From NCBI GenBank assembly GCA_963669155.1, contig OZ022580.1, forward strand, positions 15,693,699 through 15,757,698: a stretch of 64,000 nt of DNA. The letters run 5' to 3'. Source of the stretch: Arbacia lixula. Lineage: Eukaryota; Echinodermata; Echinoidea; Arbacioida; Arbaciidae. A program made the position numbers and the translations under genes. The notes beneath the pieces were generated by a model. It was not told the origin of the DNA. It saw only the letters and a program-made list of their open reading frames with translations, and ran no database searches. Positions 58,401-64,000 of this stretch are shown piece by piece; the first letter of the stretch is position 1, and each line of letters starts with the position of its first letter.

Positions 58401-61400
58401 GTTCACCAACACATATATTATGGTACACATATAATGGTAATATCATGATTCCTGAACTTCATTTTTTGACTTGCAAAAGGGACACACTATCCTACAGCAT
58501 GAACAGTTGAACAATCCGTCATTATCTCTCTTTCCTCCCAACCCACTTTCCTCCCTTGCTCACTCCTTCCCTCCTCCCTCCATTGAACCCTACCTTGCTC
58601 TTTCCTTCCAATTCACTCTACTGCTCCTCTCCACCTTTCTTTCTTTCTCCCTCTCCTTCCATGAACTTCTCCCTTCCTCTGTCTCTCCCTCCCTCCTCCC
58701 CCCTCTTCACTTTACTCTCCCTCTCTCTCCTTTCCCTTCTCCCCTCGTTCTCCTCCCTCCATTCCTCACTCTCGTTACCTCCATCTATCCCTCTATTACT
58801 CTTTCCCCTCTCCCTCACCCGTCTCTTCCTCTCTCTATCCCTTCTGCCCTCCCTAATATTCCCTTTCTCCTTCCCCATCCCTTCATATATCCCTCCCTCC
58901 CTCCATCTGTCCTCCCCTCCATCTATCCTTCCCTCACTCATCTCTCCCTCTCTCCATTTATCCATCCTCTCCTCCCTCTCATTTCCTTTCTCCTTCCCCA
59001 TCCCTTCATCAATCCATCCCGGCCTCTTCCCTCCCTCCAGAGTCTTCCAGACTCCAGATGGATCTACAGAAGGTGGAGCAGCTGGAGGGGAAGATCACGG
59101 CGGAGCTGGAGACCCTCAAGCTGCGGATCCGTGATATGGAGACGGAGCTCCGCACCTACTCAGACCTGGAGACACTTCAGAAGAATGCTGACGAGAAGAA
59201 GAAAGTGAGACCTACCTCTCTAAGTGCATTTTCTAGGATTCACGTTAAATCCACAGAAAATGTAAATAAGAATGAACGATATAACTTAAGTTTTAATTAC
59301 ATAAAGAAAGTAAGGGAAGGTATGCTATGCATGTTGTGTTAATGGATTTGTATTTAAAAGAAGAAAGTAAGAACAGATACATTATGCATGTCAGGCATTC
59401 AAATAATATTCACTGAAAACTTAAACTATAAATATGTTTGTGATACAAAAGTTAAGAATATCTAAATTGTCATTTAAATTTGCCTTCATCATCAGTTCAA
59501 GGCTGTGAAGAAAAGATTGTGTTACATGTTCGCAAGATTAAGCGGGCCAATTTCAACGAACTTCTAAGTCCTTTGATGAATGCTTTAAACTCTCAAGTCT
59601 ATTGTAAGCTGATTTTGCTAAGGAATAGTGTCTTCTGAATATTGTTTAAAACAATTTTTTTGGAATTTTAGTTGATAAGTGTTGTGCTGTTTGTGTGATC
59701 TTTGAACCTGTGTTTACCCCCCCCCCCCCATAATTTTTGTTTTTATTGCTTTCTGGTTGTTTCCTCCTTTGTTTGTATATTTTGTAGAAATTACAAGAGG
59801 ATAAATTGACTTTAGCACGAAGACGGGATACTTTCAAGAGAAGTAAGTAACACTGACAATAAGGATGTTAGTATTCTTATGTTTTCTATTTCAATCTCGA
59901 AACAGTGATGTATTGTCCATTTTAGAAACCTGCTATAAGTTATTTGCCCTCACATGATTCACATCTGGAGTAGTTAGTGATTACCAGTAGATCACAAATC
60001 CTCGATATGTCCGGCCCAAACATTTTGAGGATTTGTGATTTAATCAATAATTTCTCCAAATGAGGATCATGTGAAGGCAAATTACTTTCAGCAGGTTTCT
60101 TAAATGGACATTACATGAATTTAAGACCATTGGTAAGAAGATTGCTCACGCTCGCCCTTTTGAAGGCGTTTTGTCTGCCCAGTACAGTATATTTCCTTTA
60201 ATTTCAATTTGATCATTATCTAATCTGAATCCTGTGTAGGCGTGCAGCTGTTGACCAGCCAGTACGGAGCAGTGAATTACTACTGTTATAATATTATTTT
60301 ATATTGATATTATTATCTATCATCTATTATTATGTATATGAGTGAGATGATCATAATGTGATCATTATCTAATCTGAATATCCTGTGTAGGCGTGCAGCT
60401 CTTGTCCAGCCAGTATGAGGCAGTAAAGACCCAGCTGAATGACAACGAGACACACTCACAGCTCGGCAACCTGGAAAGGAAGTGGCAGCATTATGAGCAG
60501 AACAACTTTGTCATGAAGGAGTGTATCCTTTTTTTTCTTGGAGGGGAGGTTGTTTGGTTGATACGCAATGTGTATGTCTTTGTGCTATTTGCATTTTGTC
60601 AGGTATTGGTGGGTCTGTCTGTTCGATCGTTTATTGAGAGACTAGCTTTGGTTTCTGTTGATCTCTGTGTCCTCTTTTTCTACTTTCCATTTCTCGTCTT
60701 ACCAGCAGATATACCTGTTAATTATATACAACATCATGCACAGCAAGAAATTGTATGTAATCATTATGTAACTCCTTCTCTGCCAGACTCCATACTGCCC
60801 TATGGGAAAGATGTGCATTACCAATGCAAAAATGTCTCAATGGCGCATCAAGAGTTAACTCCTCCTCTGCCAGACTCCATACTGCCCTATGGGAATGGTG
60901 TGTATTACCAATGCAGATATGCCTCAATGGCGCATTAAGAGTTAACCCAATCCAGCTGCAAGATCACTGGTAAATTCTCTTTATGCGAATCGTATTTAGC
61001 GCAGGGGCCCGTGGTGGACCAGTGAAGGTATACAGGCGAAATGCACATCCACGACGCTTTGGGGAAAGATCGGCCGTACGAGAAGGAGTTACGATATGCA
61101 GGTCAAATCACGTTCAATTATGCAACATTAAATATTAAAACAAAAATAATGAACCCCCTGTGGACAATCTGGGAGCACTTTAACCATGGTTGGAAACAAT
61201 TATATTTCTATTGAGTGGAAAATCACGGAGAAAAAGTATTTCAAATAAACAGACAAACACACAACTGTAGCCAAATTATAGTAAAGATACATGTACTTCT
61301 ATGTTTTCTTTTTCTTCTTCTATTCTTGTATTTCTCCTTTCGTTTTTCTTCTTCTTTGTCTTTTTAGTCTTCTCCTACTATGTGTTCTTATAATTTTCCT

Positions 61401-63460
61401 ATCCTCTTTTTTTATTCCTTATTTTGCTCCATTATTATTTTCCCACTCTTCCTCCACCTCTTTGTTTTATCCCTCTCCTCCTCAGTATGAAAAAGCATCT
61501 TCATTGTGAGGTTGTTACCTGCTCTTGCACTGCATATTTTTACTCTTACTCACCTGCAATTTTCTTTCCACCCATTTCATTAAGAGATTGGTTCTGGCAC
61601 TTCGTTATATGTAAGGATTTCATTCAACACTCTTTTTCCTCCTGTACTACATGTATTTCTTATCCCCTCATTTTGTTTCCTTTTCTTTTTCCTCTTTTGC
61701 ATTCTTCTCTTGCCCTACTCTTCCGGCATCTTCTTCTTCTGCACATGCCCCTTTGTAATCATCTTCCGTCATGGTCCTCGTCTCCCCTCGGCCATGATAT
61801 GATCGTCACATCAAGTATCTCTTGAATGGGTGTCAGATGTTGACCATAAAAATAACATTACATATAACAACATCAGGACAAGAAAATACACTATCCAGAG
61901 CTGCCAATTCTCCCTGATTTTGCAGGAGTCTCCCTGAAAATGGAGCATTATTACTGTATTGCATTCCATCATATAACCCCATCTCCCTGATTATTGATAA
62001 ATTATTGTCACTAGGTTATATTCCATTGATAGACATCTCCCTGATTTCTGATGAAATTTCCTAAAATCTTCCTGATTGTTGGTAGCTCTGACTATCATAT
62101 ATGCACTACAAACATCAAAATTTCAGCAAATAGTGAGACATTTTTAGAGAAACGTTAGCACCTCTATTAAATGTAATATGTGAAGTGTGTGTACTTGCAT
62201 GTATGTGTGTATATCTTTACCCCAGGTATTTTTGTACATATGACATGTCACCGCAAGACCTTTATTAAAGGTGGCCGGCATCATTGAGGTAAAAAGCAGA
62301 CACATCATACCCGTGTATCCCTTCATGGACCTATCATGGATGGACTTCCTTTGATCTATGATGACCGCCGCCTCATAAAAATTCAAAACATTCAGGTGTT
62401 TCAAACAATACGCTGTATTTCTAATTAGGCAGTGCCTTCCTCTGAATGACAAAAGAAAATCTGGTTTGAGAGATATGTCAACCGTTCAGCCTTCGCTGAG
62501 AGTTCATAGCTGATCTTATTACACACACTGGAAATTAGATTGGGGGTGAGTGAAGGGAAATTTTGATAAACTTGTAGAAAGAATTGGGTCCGTAGCTTTT
62601 TTGGGCATCTCCGCACATGAAATCTAGGTTGTTTCCATGGAAGGTGAAACACTCAATAAACGATTTACAAGATATTTTTAAGGAAATATGATTGCCCAAT
62701 GTGCGATATGGAGGCATTTCTCTGACATGTTTTCGACAGTATTCTCAATTTATCACAAAAACAAAGCAACAATATAATCTGAAATTCACAGAATTGTATC
62801 ATTATATAATGTTCTACTCCTACACATGCACTTCAGTACATGAAGTGGCCCTAAAAATCTTCTGCGCATTCAGAAAATATATTCCTCTAAATGCATCTAA
62901 TCCGATTGATTTGGAACAACAGCAGCACTTGTTATCGGGCCTTGTGGTGATAAATTGACATAGTTTTTGGCTTCAGCATCAAAGATAACTTTCATGATTT
63001 GAAGTCTAGAACAGATAGGTAGGTAAGAGTTTGTGTTGCTCTGGACTACTGTATATGCCATATATTTCGCGATTCCAAGTTTTCGCGAATCAGGACTTCA
63101 CAACAATTTCGCGAGTGGTTAGTACTAGTAGTACATGTGCTTGTGCAAGTCAAATTCATATGTTCGCGTGTTGTTAAATTCCCGAATAGCACTTGACTCG
63201 CGAAATTCACGAAAATACAAACCCAGCGAAATATATGACCTATACAGTACATCCAGCGTAGTACAAATCTCAATTTGCATGGTTTCTCTCCCTCTCCCTT
63301 CCTTATCTTACACTCCTTGACTTTGAGTTATCCCCACACAGTCATCGCCACCAAGAGCATGGAGAGCGACTACCGCCCTCTCGTGATGAAAGTGAGAGAG
63401 CAAGTCAAGGACTACAACCGCCTCCTACAGGACATGCTGGTGAAGGGAGTGCAGCGCTGA
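35732..63460 (+). CDS. IFT74: IFT74, intraflagellar transport protein 74
   Basis: Twenty exons, all phase-compatible, give about 619 residues against about 600 in vertebrates; the first is uncertain. IFT74 is a coiled-coil subunit of the IFT-B core that pairs with IFT81 and moves tubulin and other cargo in cilia. Seen in order: a basic proline/serine/glycine-rich N terminus ([48 protein letters not shown]), [112 protein letters not shown] and FIATKS. These match IFT74 throughout, mostly heptad-like acidic/basic coiled coil. The stop is TGA at 63458-63460. The gene spans 28 kb and most introns carry transposable elements. No frameshift or premature stop was found. Confidence 0.95.
35937..36164 (+). 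promoter_or_regulatory. Possible IFT74 promoter with alternative first exon
   Basis: Motifs in order: CGCCATTTTG (YY1-like, 35937-35946), CGCATGCGCA (NRF1-like, 35991-36000) and ATTGG (CCAAT box inverted, 36097-36101). A strong donor AAA|GTAAGT follows at 36165. Read in phase with exon 2, 36094-36164 is open from ATG-ATT-GGT. Its product ([15 protein letters not shown]) does not resemble IFT74, so it would more likely be untranslated. No RFX X-box was recognised. Confidence 0.3.
36821..36932 (+). CDS. IFT74: IFT74 exon 2 (basic N-terminal tail)
   Basis: Acceptor TTTTCTCTCAG, donor GGG|GTAAGT, phase 2 to 0. Encodes [15 protein letters not shown] and [20 protein letters not shown]. The last 15 bases and the donor are the first unit of a minisatellite that fills the next 1.2 kb. 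Confidence 0.85.
36918..38105 (+). repeat. 130-bp minisatellite made from the exon 2 splice donor
   Basis: Units begin CCACCAGGGACAGG(G) and contain TAAGTCATGACATGGGG, G-rich text and GTTGGGTGTAG. The first six units start every 130 bases (36921, 37051, 37181, 37311, 37441, 37571), then vary (37694, 37819); later units decay to 38105. Donor dinucleotide by unit: GT, AT, AT, AT, AC, GC, GT, GT. Each unit therefore carries the exon edge plus the 5' splice site, in several cases inactivated. Confidence 0.9.
38485..38660 (+). repeat. Dispersed repeat C, copy 2
   Basis: Homologous to 32720-32905 and in the same orientation. Confidence 0.65.
38646..38822. repeat. Inverted repeat with CCAATCA boxes
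   Basis: Arms of about 68 bases (38646-38714 and 38752-38822), including AACGATCCTATCCAGCCAAT mirrored by ATTGGCTGGTTAGGATCGCT and GTCATGTCTCA. The spacer is about 37 bases. Confidence 0.75.
38894..41430. repeat. Satellite of CCAGTAGAAA decamers with polarity switches
   Basis: The 10-base unit CCAGTAGAAA and variants run on the plus strand at 38894-39178, inverted (TTTCTACTGG) at 39179-39686, plus again at 39690-40243. After an AT-rich gap (40244-40655) it is inverted again to 41430. The inverted block 39204-39686 has a higher-order unit of about 116 bases (about four copies). The 40880-41280 block has a 54-base unit. Open frames over it are artefacts of the repeat. Confidence 0.9.
40525..40580 (+). 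repeat. ATAGG pentanucleotide repeat
   Basis: Repeated (A)TAGGATAGGA with interruptions inside the gap of the satellite. Confidence 0.8.
41848..41902 (+). CDS. IFT74: IFT74 exon 3
   Basis: Acceptor TTTTTTTTTTTCCAG, donor GCTA|GTAAGT, phase 0 to 1. Encodes [18 protein letters not shown], matching the vertebrate PPGTARPGSRG block. Confidence 0.9.
42430..42840 (+). pseudogene. RTE/BovB-like LINE endonuclease fragment in an IFT74 intron
   Basis: The open frame 42457-42792 reads [51 protein letters not shown] and SDHRLV, then [11 protein letters not shown] and SDHR are the APE endonuclease motifs of this LINE group. Stops follow (TGA, TAA), so it is a dead fragment. Confidence 0.8.
43400..43760 (+). 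repeat. Dispersed repeat A, copy 2
   Basis: Order as in 19905-20335, ending AAGAAAATTCTAACAATTAAGAGGTGATCTGTC...AGACCACCTAATGA. Confidence 0.55.
44063..44148 (+). mobile_element. Ultra-short TTAA-flanked MITE, copy 1
   Basis: Starts after TTAA (44059-44062) with CTCTTT and ends AAGAG next to TAAA. Homologous to two tandem copies at 60.8-60.9 kb (CCATACTGCCC, TGTATTACCA-TGCA-A-ATGCCTCA). Only about 86 bases long. Confidence 0.55.
44248..44325 (+). CDS. IFT74: IFT74 exon 4
   Basis: Acceptor TTTCATGCAG, donor AAAG|GTGAAC, phase 1 to 1. Encodes [19 protein letters not shown] and LKTGKKG; the R-P-x-T-Q-Q-G-L block is invariant in IFT74. Confidence 0.95.
45188..45335 (+). CDS. IFT74: IFT74 exon 5 (start of the coiled coil)
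   Basis: Acceptor TTCTCTAG, donor AA|GTAAGT, phase 1 to 2. Encodes [19 protein letters not shown] and [12 protein letters not shown]. Confidence 0.95.
45474..45951 (+). mobile_element. hAT-like G-string MITE, copy 2 (IFT74 intron 5)
   Basis: Same element as 25763-26285 and in the same orientation, flanked by the 8-base direct repeat GGTTTGTG (45466-45473 and 45952-45959). Ends CCCCGGGGGGCACTC and GAGTGCCC...CCCGG. Confidence 0.85.
46317..46377 (+). CDS. IFT74: IFT74 exon 6
   Basis: Acceptor TCATCATAG, donor ACT|GTGAGT, phase 2 to 0. Encodes [20 protein letters not shown]. Confidence 0.95.
46523..46582 (+). CDS. IFT74: IFT74 exon 7
   Basis: Acceptor TTGTTACAG, donor CAG|GTGAGC, phase 0 to 0. 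Encodes [20 protein letters not shown]. Confidence 0.95.
46596..47266 (+). mobile_element. TTAA-flanked MITE (piggyBac-like), 9 bases after exon 7
   Basis: Inverted ends CTCTTTGCCCGC and GCGGGCAAAGAG sit exactly between TTAA copies (46592-46595 and 47267-47270). TTAA duplication is the piggyBac signature. No transposase. The insertion lies directly behind the 5' splice site of exon 7. Confidence 0.75.
47404..47465 (+). CDS. IFT74: IFT74 exon 8
   Basis: Acceptor GCCTCTTCAG, donor GA|GTAAGT, phase 0 to 2. Encodes [20 protein letters not shown]. Confidence 0.95.
48024..48102 (+). CDS. IFT74: IFT74 exon 9
   Basis: Acceptor TATTTCCAG, donor ATG|GTAAGA, phase 2 to 0. Encodes [20 protein letters not shown] and TLVEGM. 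Confidence 0.9.
48460..48930 (-). repeat. Dispersed repeat D, inverted copy left of exon 10
   Basis: Reverse complement of the body of 49830-50345: shared GAGCTTTTCCA, TAGTGTAA, GGTACAAATGTCTTTCAT (reverse) and CTTTACAA-TTTGT blocks. Also related to 57590-57960. Confidence 0.75.
49181..49303 (+). CDS. IFT74: IFT74 exon 10
   Basis: Acceptor TTCGCCACAG, donor GAT|GTAAAT, phase 0 to 0, 41 codons. Encodes [20 protein letters not shown] and [14 protein letters not shown]. It is symmetric (phase 0-0), so skipping it would keep the frame. A CA repeat begins 26 bases after its donor. Confidence 0.95.
49330..49448 (+). repeat. (CA)n microsatellite beside the exon 10 donor
   Basis: About 119 bases of CA with three interruptions. 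Frames across it are not coding. Confidence 0.95.
49717..50504 (+). mobile_element. TTAA-flanked piggyBac-like MITE containing repeat D
   Basis: Inverted ends CCCTAATACTCCCGGGG / CCCGGGAGTATTAGGG lie exactly between TTAA (49713-49716 and 50505-50508). Inside them, G runs with GGCCATTATGGCC / GGCCATAATGGCC come next. The body (49830-50345) is the repeat shared with 48460-48930 and 57590-57960. Non-autonomous. Confidence 0.8.
51089..51273 (+). CDS. IFT74: IFT74 exon 11
   Basis: Acceptor CGCACTCACAG, donor ACA|GTAAGT, phase 0 to 2. Encodes [40 protein letters not shown] and SMERQ, among the most conserved parts of IFT74. Its last 60 bases and donor are copied in tandem downstream. Confidence 0.95.
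51212..51990 (+). repeat. Minisatellite made from the exon 11 end and its splice donor
   Basis: Seven units start near 51212, 51339, 51466, 51571, 51676, 51792 and 51898 (spacing 127 shrinking to 105). Each has GAGAAACTCCTCAAACAGGT, GGAGGATAACCAGGAGAT and a GAGACA|GTAAGT or closely related donor, then several CACATGATAGT subrepeats. All seven keep GTAAGT. Reading past the first donor in frame gives TAA at once. Confidence 0.95.
52440..52539. repeat. Inverted-repeat hairpin in IFT74 intron 11
   Basis: GAACTATCACTTCCGAGGCG is mirrored by CGCCGAGGAAGTGATAGTTC, and GCTATCTTTCC by GGAAAGATAGC, about 42 bases per arm with a 13-base loop. Confidence 0.7.
53349..54190. mobile_element. hAT-type terminal repeats, nested or deleted
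   Basis: CCTAAAACAGACATGCCAAC (53350) is mirrored at 53706-53728 (GTTGGCAGGTCTGGTTTAGG) and again at 54175-54195 (GTTGGCATCTCTGCTAAAAC). CAG...CTG ends with GCCAAC are typical of hAT MITEs. Repeated TACGATTTTT and GATTTTT text lies between. Confidence 0.5.
53763..53884 (+). mobile_element. TA-flanked mariner-like MITE, copy 1
   Basis: TA duplication at 53761-53762 and 53885-53886. Ends CAGTAGAGCCTGAGATCAAC and GTTGAACTCAGGCCCAACTG are inverted repeats continuing into GTCACAGCTGATTGCAATCA. 122 bases. Confidence 0.85.
54239..54318 (+). CDS. IFT74: IFT74 exon 12
   Basis: Acceptor TTCCTTTTCAG, donor CAAG|GTAACA, phase 2 to 1. Encodes [20 protein letters not shown] and DLEEHQ. Confidence 0.95.
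54731..54880. mobile_element. MITE with CTGTTGC / GCAACAG inverted ends
   Basis: CTGTTGCTTAAAACTTGACC, ATTAATGGTAAC on the left pairs with GTTACCATTAATGGTAAG and TTTTATGCAACAG on the right. Extra TTACCAT blocks lie inside. Confidence 0.7.
55128..55181 (+). CDS. IFT74: IFT74 exon 13
   Basis: Acceptor TAATTTGCAG, donor AATG|GTAAGT, phase 1 to 1. Encodes [17 protein letters not shown]. Confidence 0.95.
55724..55764 (+). CDS. IFT74: IFT74 exon 14
   Basis: Acceptor GTTATTTCAG, donor GTG|GTAAGT, phase 1 to 0. Encodes [14 protein letters not shown]. Confidence 0.9.
55812..55932 (-). mobile_element. TA-flanked mariner-like MITE, copy 2 (opposite orientation)
   Basis: TA at 55810-55811 and 55933-55934. 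Ends CAGTTGGGCCTGAG and CTCAGGCTCCACTG. The asymmetric centre (GCAGTCAATGTATGGAG) is the reverse complement of that of copy 1. Confidence 0.85.
56811..56867 (+). CDS. IFT74: IFT74 exon 15
   Basis: Acceptor TGATTTACAG, donor AGG|GTAAGT, phase 0 to 0. Encodes [19 protein letters not shown]. Confidence 0.9.
57590..57960 (+). repeat. Dispersed repeat D, copy 3
   Basis: Same orientation as the copy inside 49717-50504: ATTATGTAATCTACAAAGTT, TGGTATTTCTCACTAA-TAAA, GGTACAAATGTCTTTC, GTTTTTCAATTT and GTGGTAATTATTTACAC. Here the TTAA-flanked ends are absent. Confidence 0.75.
58064..58184 (+). CDS. IFT74: IFT74 exon 16
   Basis: Acceptor TGCTCCCACAG, donor GGAG|GTACGT, phase 0 to 1. Encodes [20 protein letters not shown] and [20 protein letters not shown]. 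Confidence 0.95.
58500..59040 (+). repeat. 540-base polypyrimidine tract ahead of exon 17
   Basis: Almost only C and T with CTCCCT, TTTCC and CATC words, running up to the CTCCCTCCAG acceptor at 59040. A 41-base segment with TCCTTCCCCATCCCTTCAT recurs (58869 and 58991). Long open frames here (Ser/Pro/Leu-rich on plus, Glu/Arg/Gly-rich on minus) are composition artefacts. Confidence 0.9.
59041..59204 (+). CDS. IFT74: IFT74 exon 17
   Basis: Acceptor at the end of the pyrimidine tract, donor AAA|GTGAGA, phase 1 to 0. Encodes [20 protein letters not shown] and [20 protein letters not shown]. Confidence 0.95.
59788..59842 (+). CDS. IFT74: IFT74 exon 18
   Basis: Acceptor TATTTTGTAG, donor AGAA|GTAAGT, phase 0 to 1. 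Encodes [18 protein letters not shown]. Confidence 0.9.
59911..60114. mobile_element. Palindromic MITE in IFT74 intron 18
   Basis: TGTCCATTTTAGAAACCTGC on the left pairs with GCAGGTTTCTTAAATGGACA on the right. Further pairing covers TTGCC-TCACATGAT and ATCACAAATCCTC near the centre, about 90 bases per arm. Confidence 0.75.
60226..60300 (+). pseudogene. Partial duplicate of IFT74 exon 19 with its acceptor
   Basis: GATCATTATCTAATCTGAA-TCCTGTGTAG and GCGTGCAGCT-TTG-CCAGCC are repeated from 60359-60410. The copied exon then diverges (AGTACGGAGCAGTGAATTAC) and lacks a donor, reaching an in-frame stop. Confidence 0.8.
60391..60522 (+). CDS. IFT74: IFT74 exon 19
   Basis: Acceptor CCTGTGTAG, donor GAGT|GTATCC (weak), phase 1 to 1. 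Encodes [40 protein letters not shown] and MKE, a highly conserved block. Confidence 0.95.
60772..60941 (+). mobile_element. Two tandem copies of the ultra-short TTAA MITE
   Basis: The second copy (60859-60941) sits between TTAA at 60855-60858 and 60942-60945. The first (60772-60854) shares the middle TTAA and has GTAA on its left. Repeat period is 87 bases. Related to 44063-44148. Confidence 0.65.
60990..61110 (+). repeat. Dispersed repeat, second copy of 6190-6430
   Basis: GGGGCCCGTGGTGGACCAGT, then GAAGGTATACAGGCGAAAT. Matches the minus strand near 6262-6300. Confidence 0.45.
61896..62090. mobile_element. hAT-like MITE with CAGAGCTGCCAA ends
   Basis: CAGAGCTGCCAATTCTCCCT is mirrored by TCCTGATTGTTGGTAGCTCTG. 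CTCCCTGATT recurs inside. ACTATC flanks both sides (6-base direct repeat). Confidence 0.6.
62310..62960 (-). repeat. Dispersed repeat B, copy 3 (inverted)
   Basis: Reverse complement of the unit at 22190 and 31345, starting with CATGGACCTATCATGGATGG. It runs to about 62910 with clear identity and is shorter at the far end. Confidence 0.7.
63342..63460 (+). CDS. IFT74: IFT74 exon 20 (C terminus, stop)
   Basis: Acceptor CCCCACACAG, first two bases complete a Phe codon, then [20 protein letters not shown] and [21 protein letters not shown] at 63458-63460. Confidence 0.95.
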
Positions 63461-64000
63461 GAAGTAATGAAGACTTTGTTTTCAACTGCGGTGGGGAGGG
63501 GGGGGGGATAGGGGTTCTGTTTAAAAGGTTAGGAGAGGGGGGGGGATAAGGGTTCTGTTTAAAAGGTTAGGTCAGGGCAGAGAAGAAACAATGACTTTCT
63601 CTGACTTTGTTTTCTTTCTTCTTTTTTTTTCATTTACAGTATAGAGCACGTTATCCTTGATACAATGCGTAAGCCTCTTTTTTTTCTTATGAAAGGTAGG
63701 GGGTGCTTAAAAAAATTCCACAGCCTTAAAGGGCATGCTGGTGCAGTTAGTGCACTGATGTAATAGACACTTTATTCTCAGTGCAAACATGTGGTGTGGC
63801 TCTCTATGAGTATGGGGGGGGGGGGGGGGGGTGGGAGGAGCTGGGAAATCACTCTGAAGTGTTTTATTAAAGGACAAGATTTCTACGGGAGTTTGTAGTT
63901 TAGTCTAGTGAGTGCAGCGATGAAGTTGAATGCAAACTTGATTCTTCTTTTCAGAGCTTGAGTTGGATTGGGCATGGGTGCCATGAAAGGTGAACACAAA
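63461..64000 (+). other. IFT74 3' untranslated / downstream region
   Basis: Contains a short tandem duplication (GGGATA-GGGTTCTGTTTAAAAG at 63505-63528 and 63542-63567) and G runs (63501-63508, 63814-63830). No AATAAA was found; ATTAAA near 63866 is a possible weak signal. Confidence 0.4.

Noticed and set aside
58471..59208. 245-residue Ser/Pro/Leu open frame and 127-residue minus-strand Glu/Arg frame
   Set aside because: They follow from the pyrimidine tract composition. The true exon 17 begins at 59041 in a frame matching IFT74.
60393..60938. 181-residue frame continuing past IFT74 exon 19
   Set aside because: Coding similarity ends at MKE. The next exon at 63342 restores FIATKS, so the rest is intron.

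Overview
This is AT-rich eukaryotic DNA with multi-exon genes, long introns and a very dense load of mobile and simple repeats. The gene families (an echinoderm/hemichordate/amphioxus-style NXPE gene and a very animal-like IFT74), the long-arm foldback element, CR1-like LINE ends and the many guanine or cytosine homopolymers suggest a marine invertebrate deuterostome. The sequence alone does not let me choose the phylum. No prokaryotic features, rRNA, tRNA or CRISPR array were seen.

Layout. (1) 1-1600, + strand: last two coding exons of a multi-pass transporter of the major facilitator / monocarboxylate-transporter type. Its intron and 3' flank recur at 6.8-7.1 kb and 3.8-4.0 kb, and an orphan N-terminal MCT-like exon lies at 4.3 kb. 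These point to a decayed tandem duplication. (2) 9094-18941, - strand: a complete five-coding-exon NXPE family gene (neurexophilin-like domain plus PC-esterase domain). Its exon phases all join, giving about 609 residues. Intron 1 carries a 3-kb foldback transposon. (3) 19.0-34.7 kb: no convincing host gene. It holds a four-deep nest of retroelements, a 174-bp near-perfect palindrome, G-rich inverted-terminal-repeat elements and dispersed repeats. (4) 35.7-63.5 kb, + strand: IFT74, the IFT-B core protein that pairs with IFT81. Nineteen coding exons with matching phases (36821-63460) are certain; one more 5' exon (35751-35805) is phase-compatible but unproven. The product is about 620 residues.

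The three genes have no evident functional link. IFT74 acts in cilia, NXPE proteins are secretory or luminal, and the MFS protein is a plasma-membrane-type carrier.

The most unusual signal lies inside IFT74. Two separate 5' splice sites (exon 2 and exon 11) have each been amplified, exon edge included, into minisatellites of 8 and 7 units. The acceptor edge of exon 19 is also duplicated once. In the exon 11 array every unit keeps an intact GTAAGT. In the exon 2 array most units have lost the GT. IFT74 introns also hold TTAA-flanked, TA-flanked and hAT-like miniature elements, an inverted-repeat pair around exon 10, and a 2.5-kb satellite whose polarity flips three times. I found no evidence of a new enzymatic or defence system.
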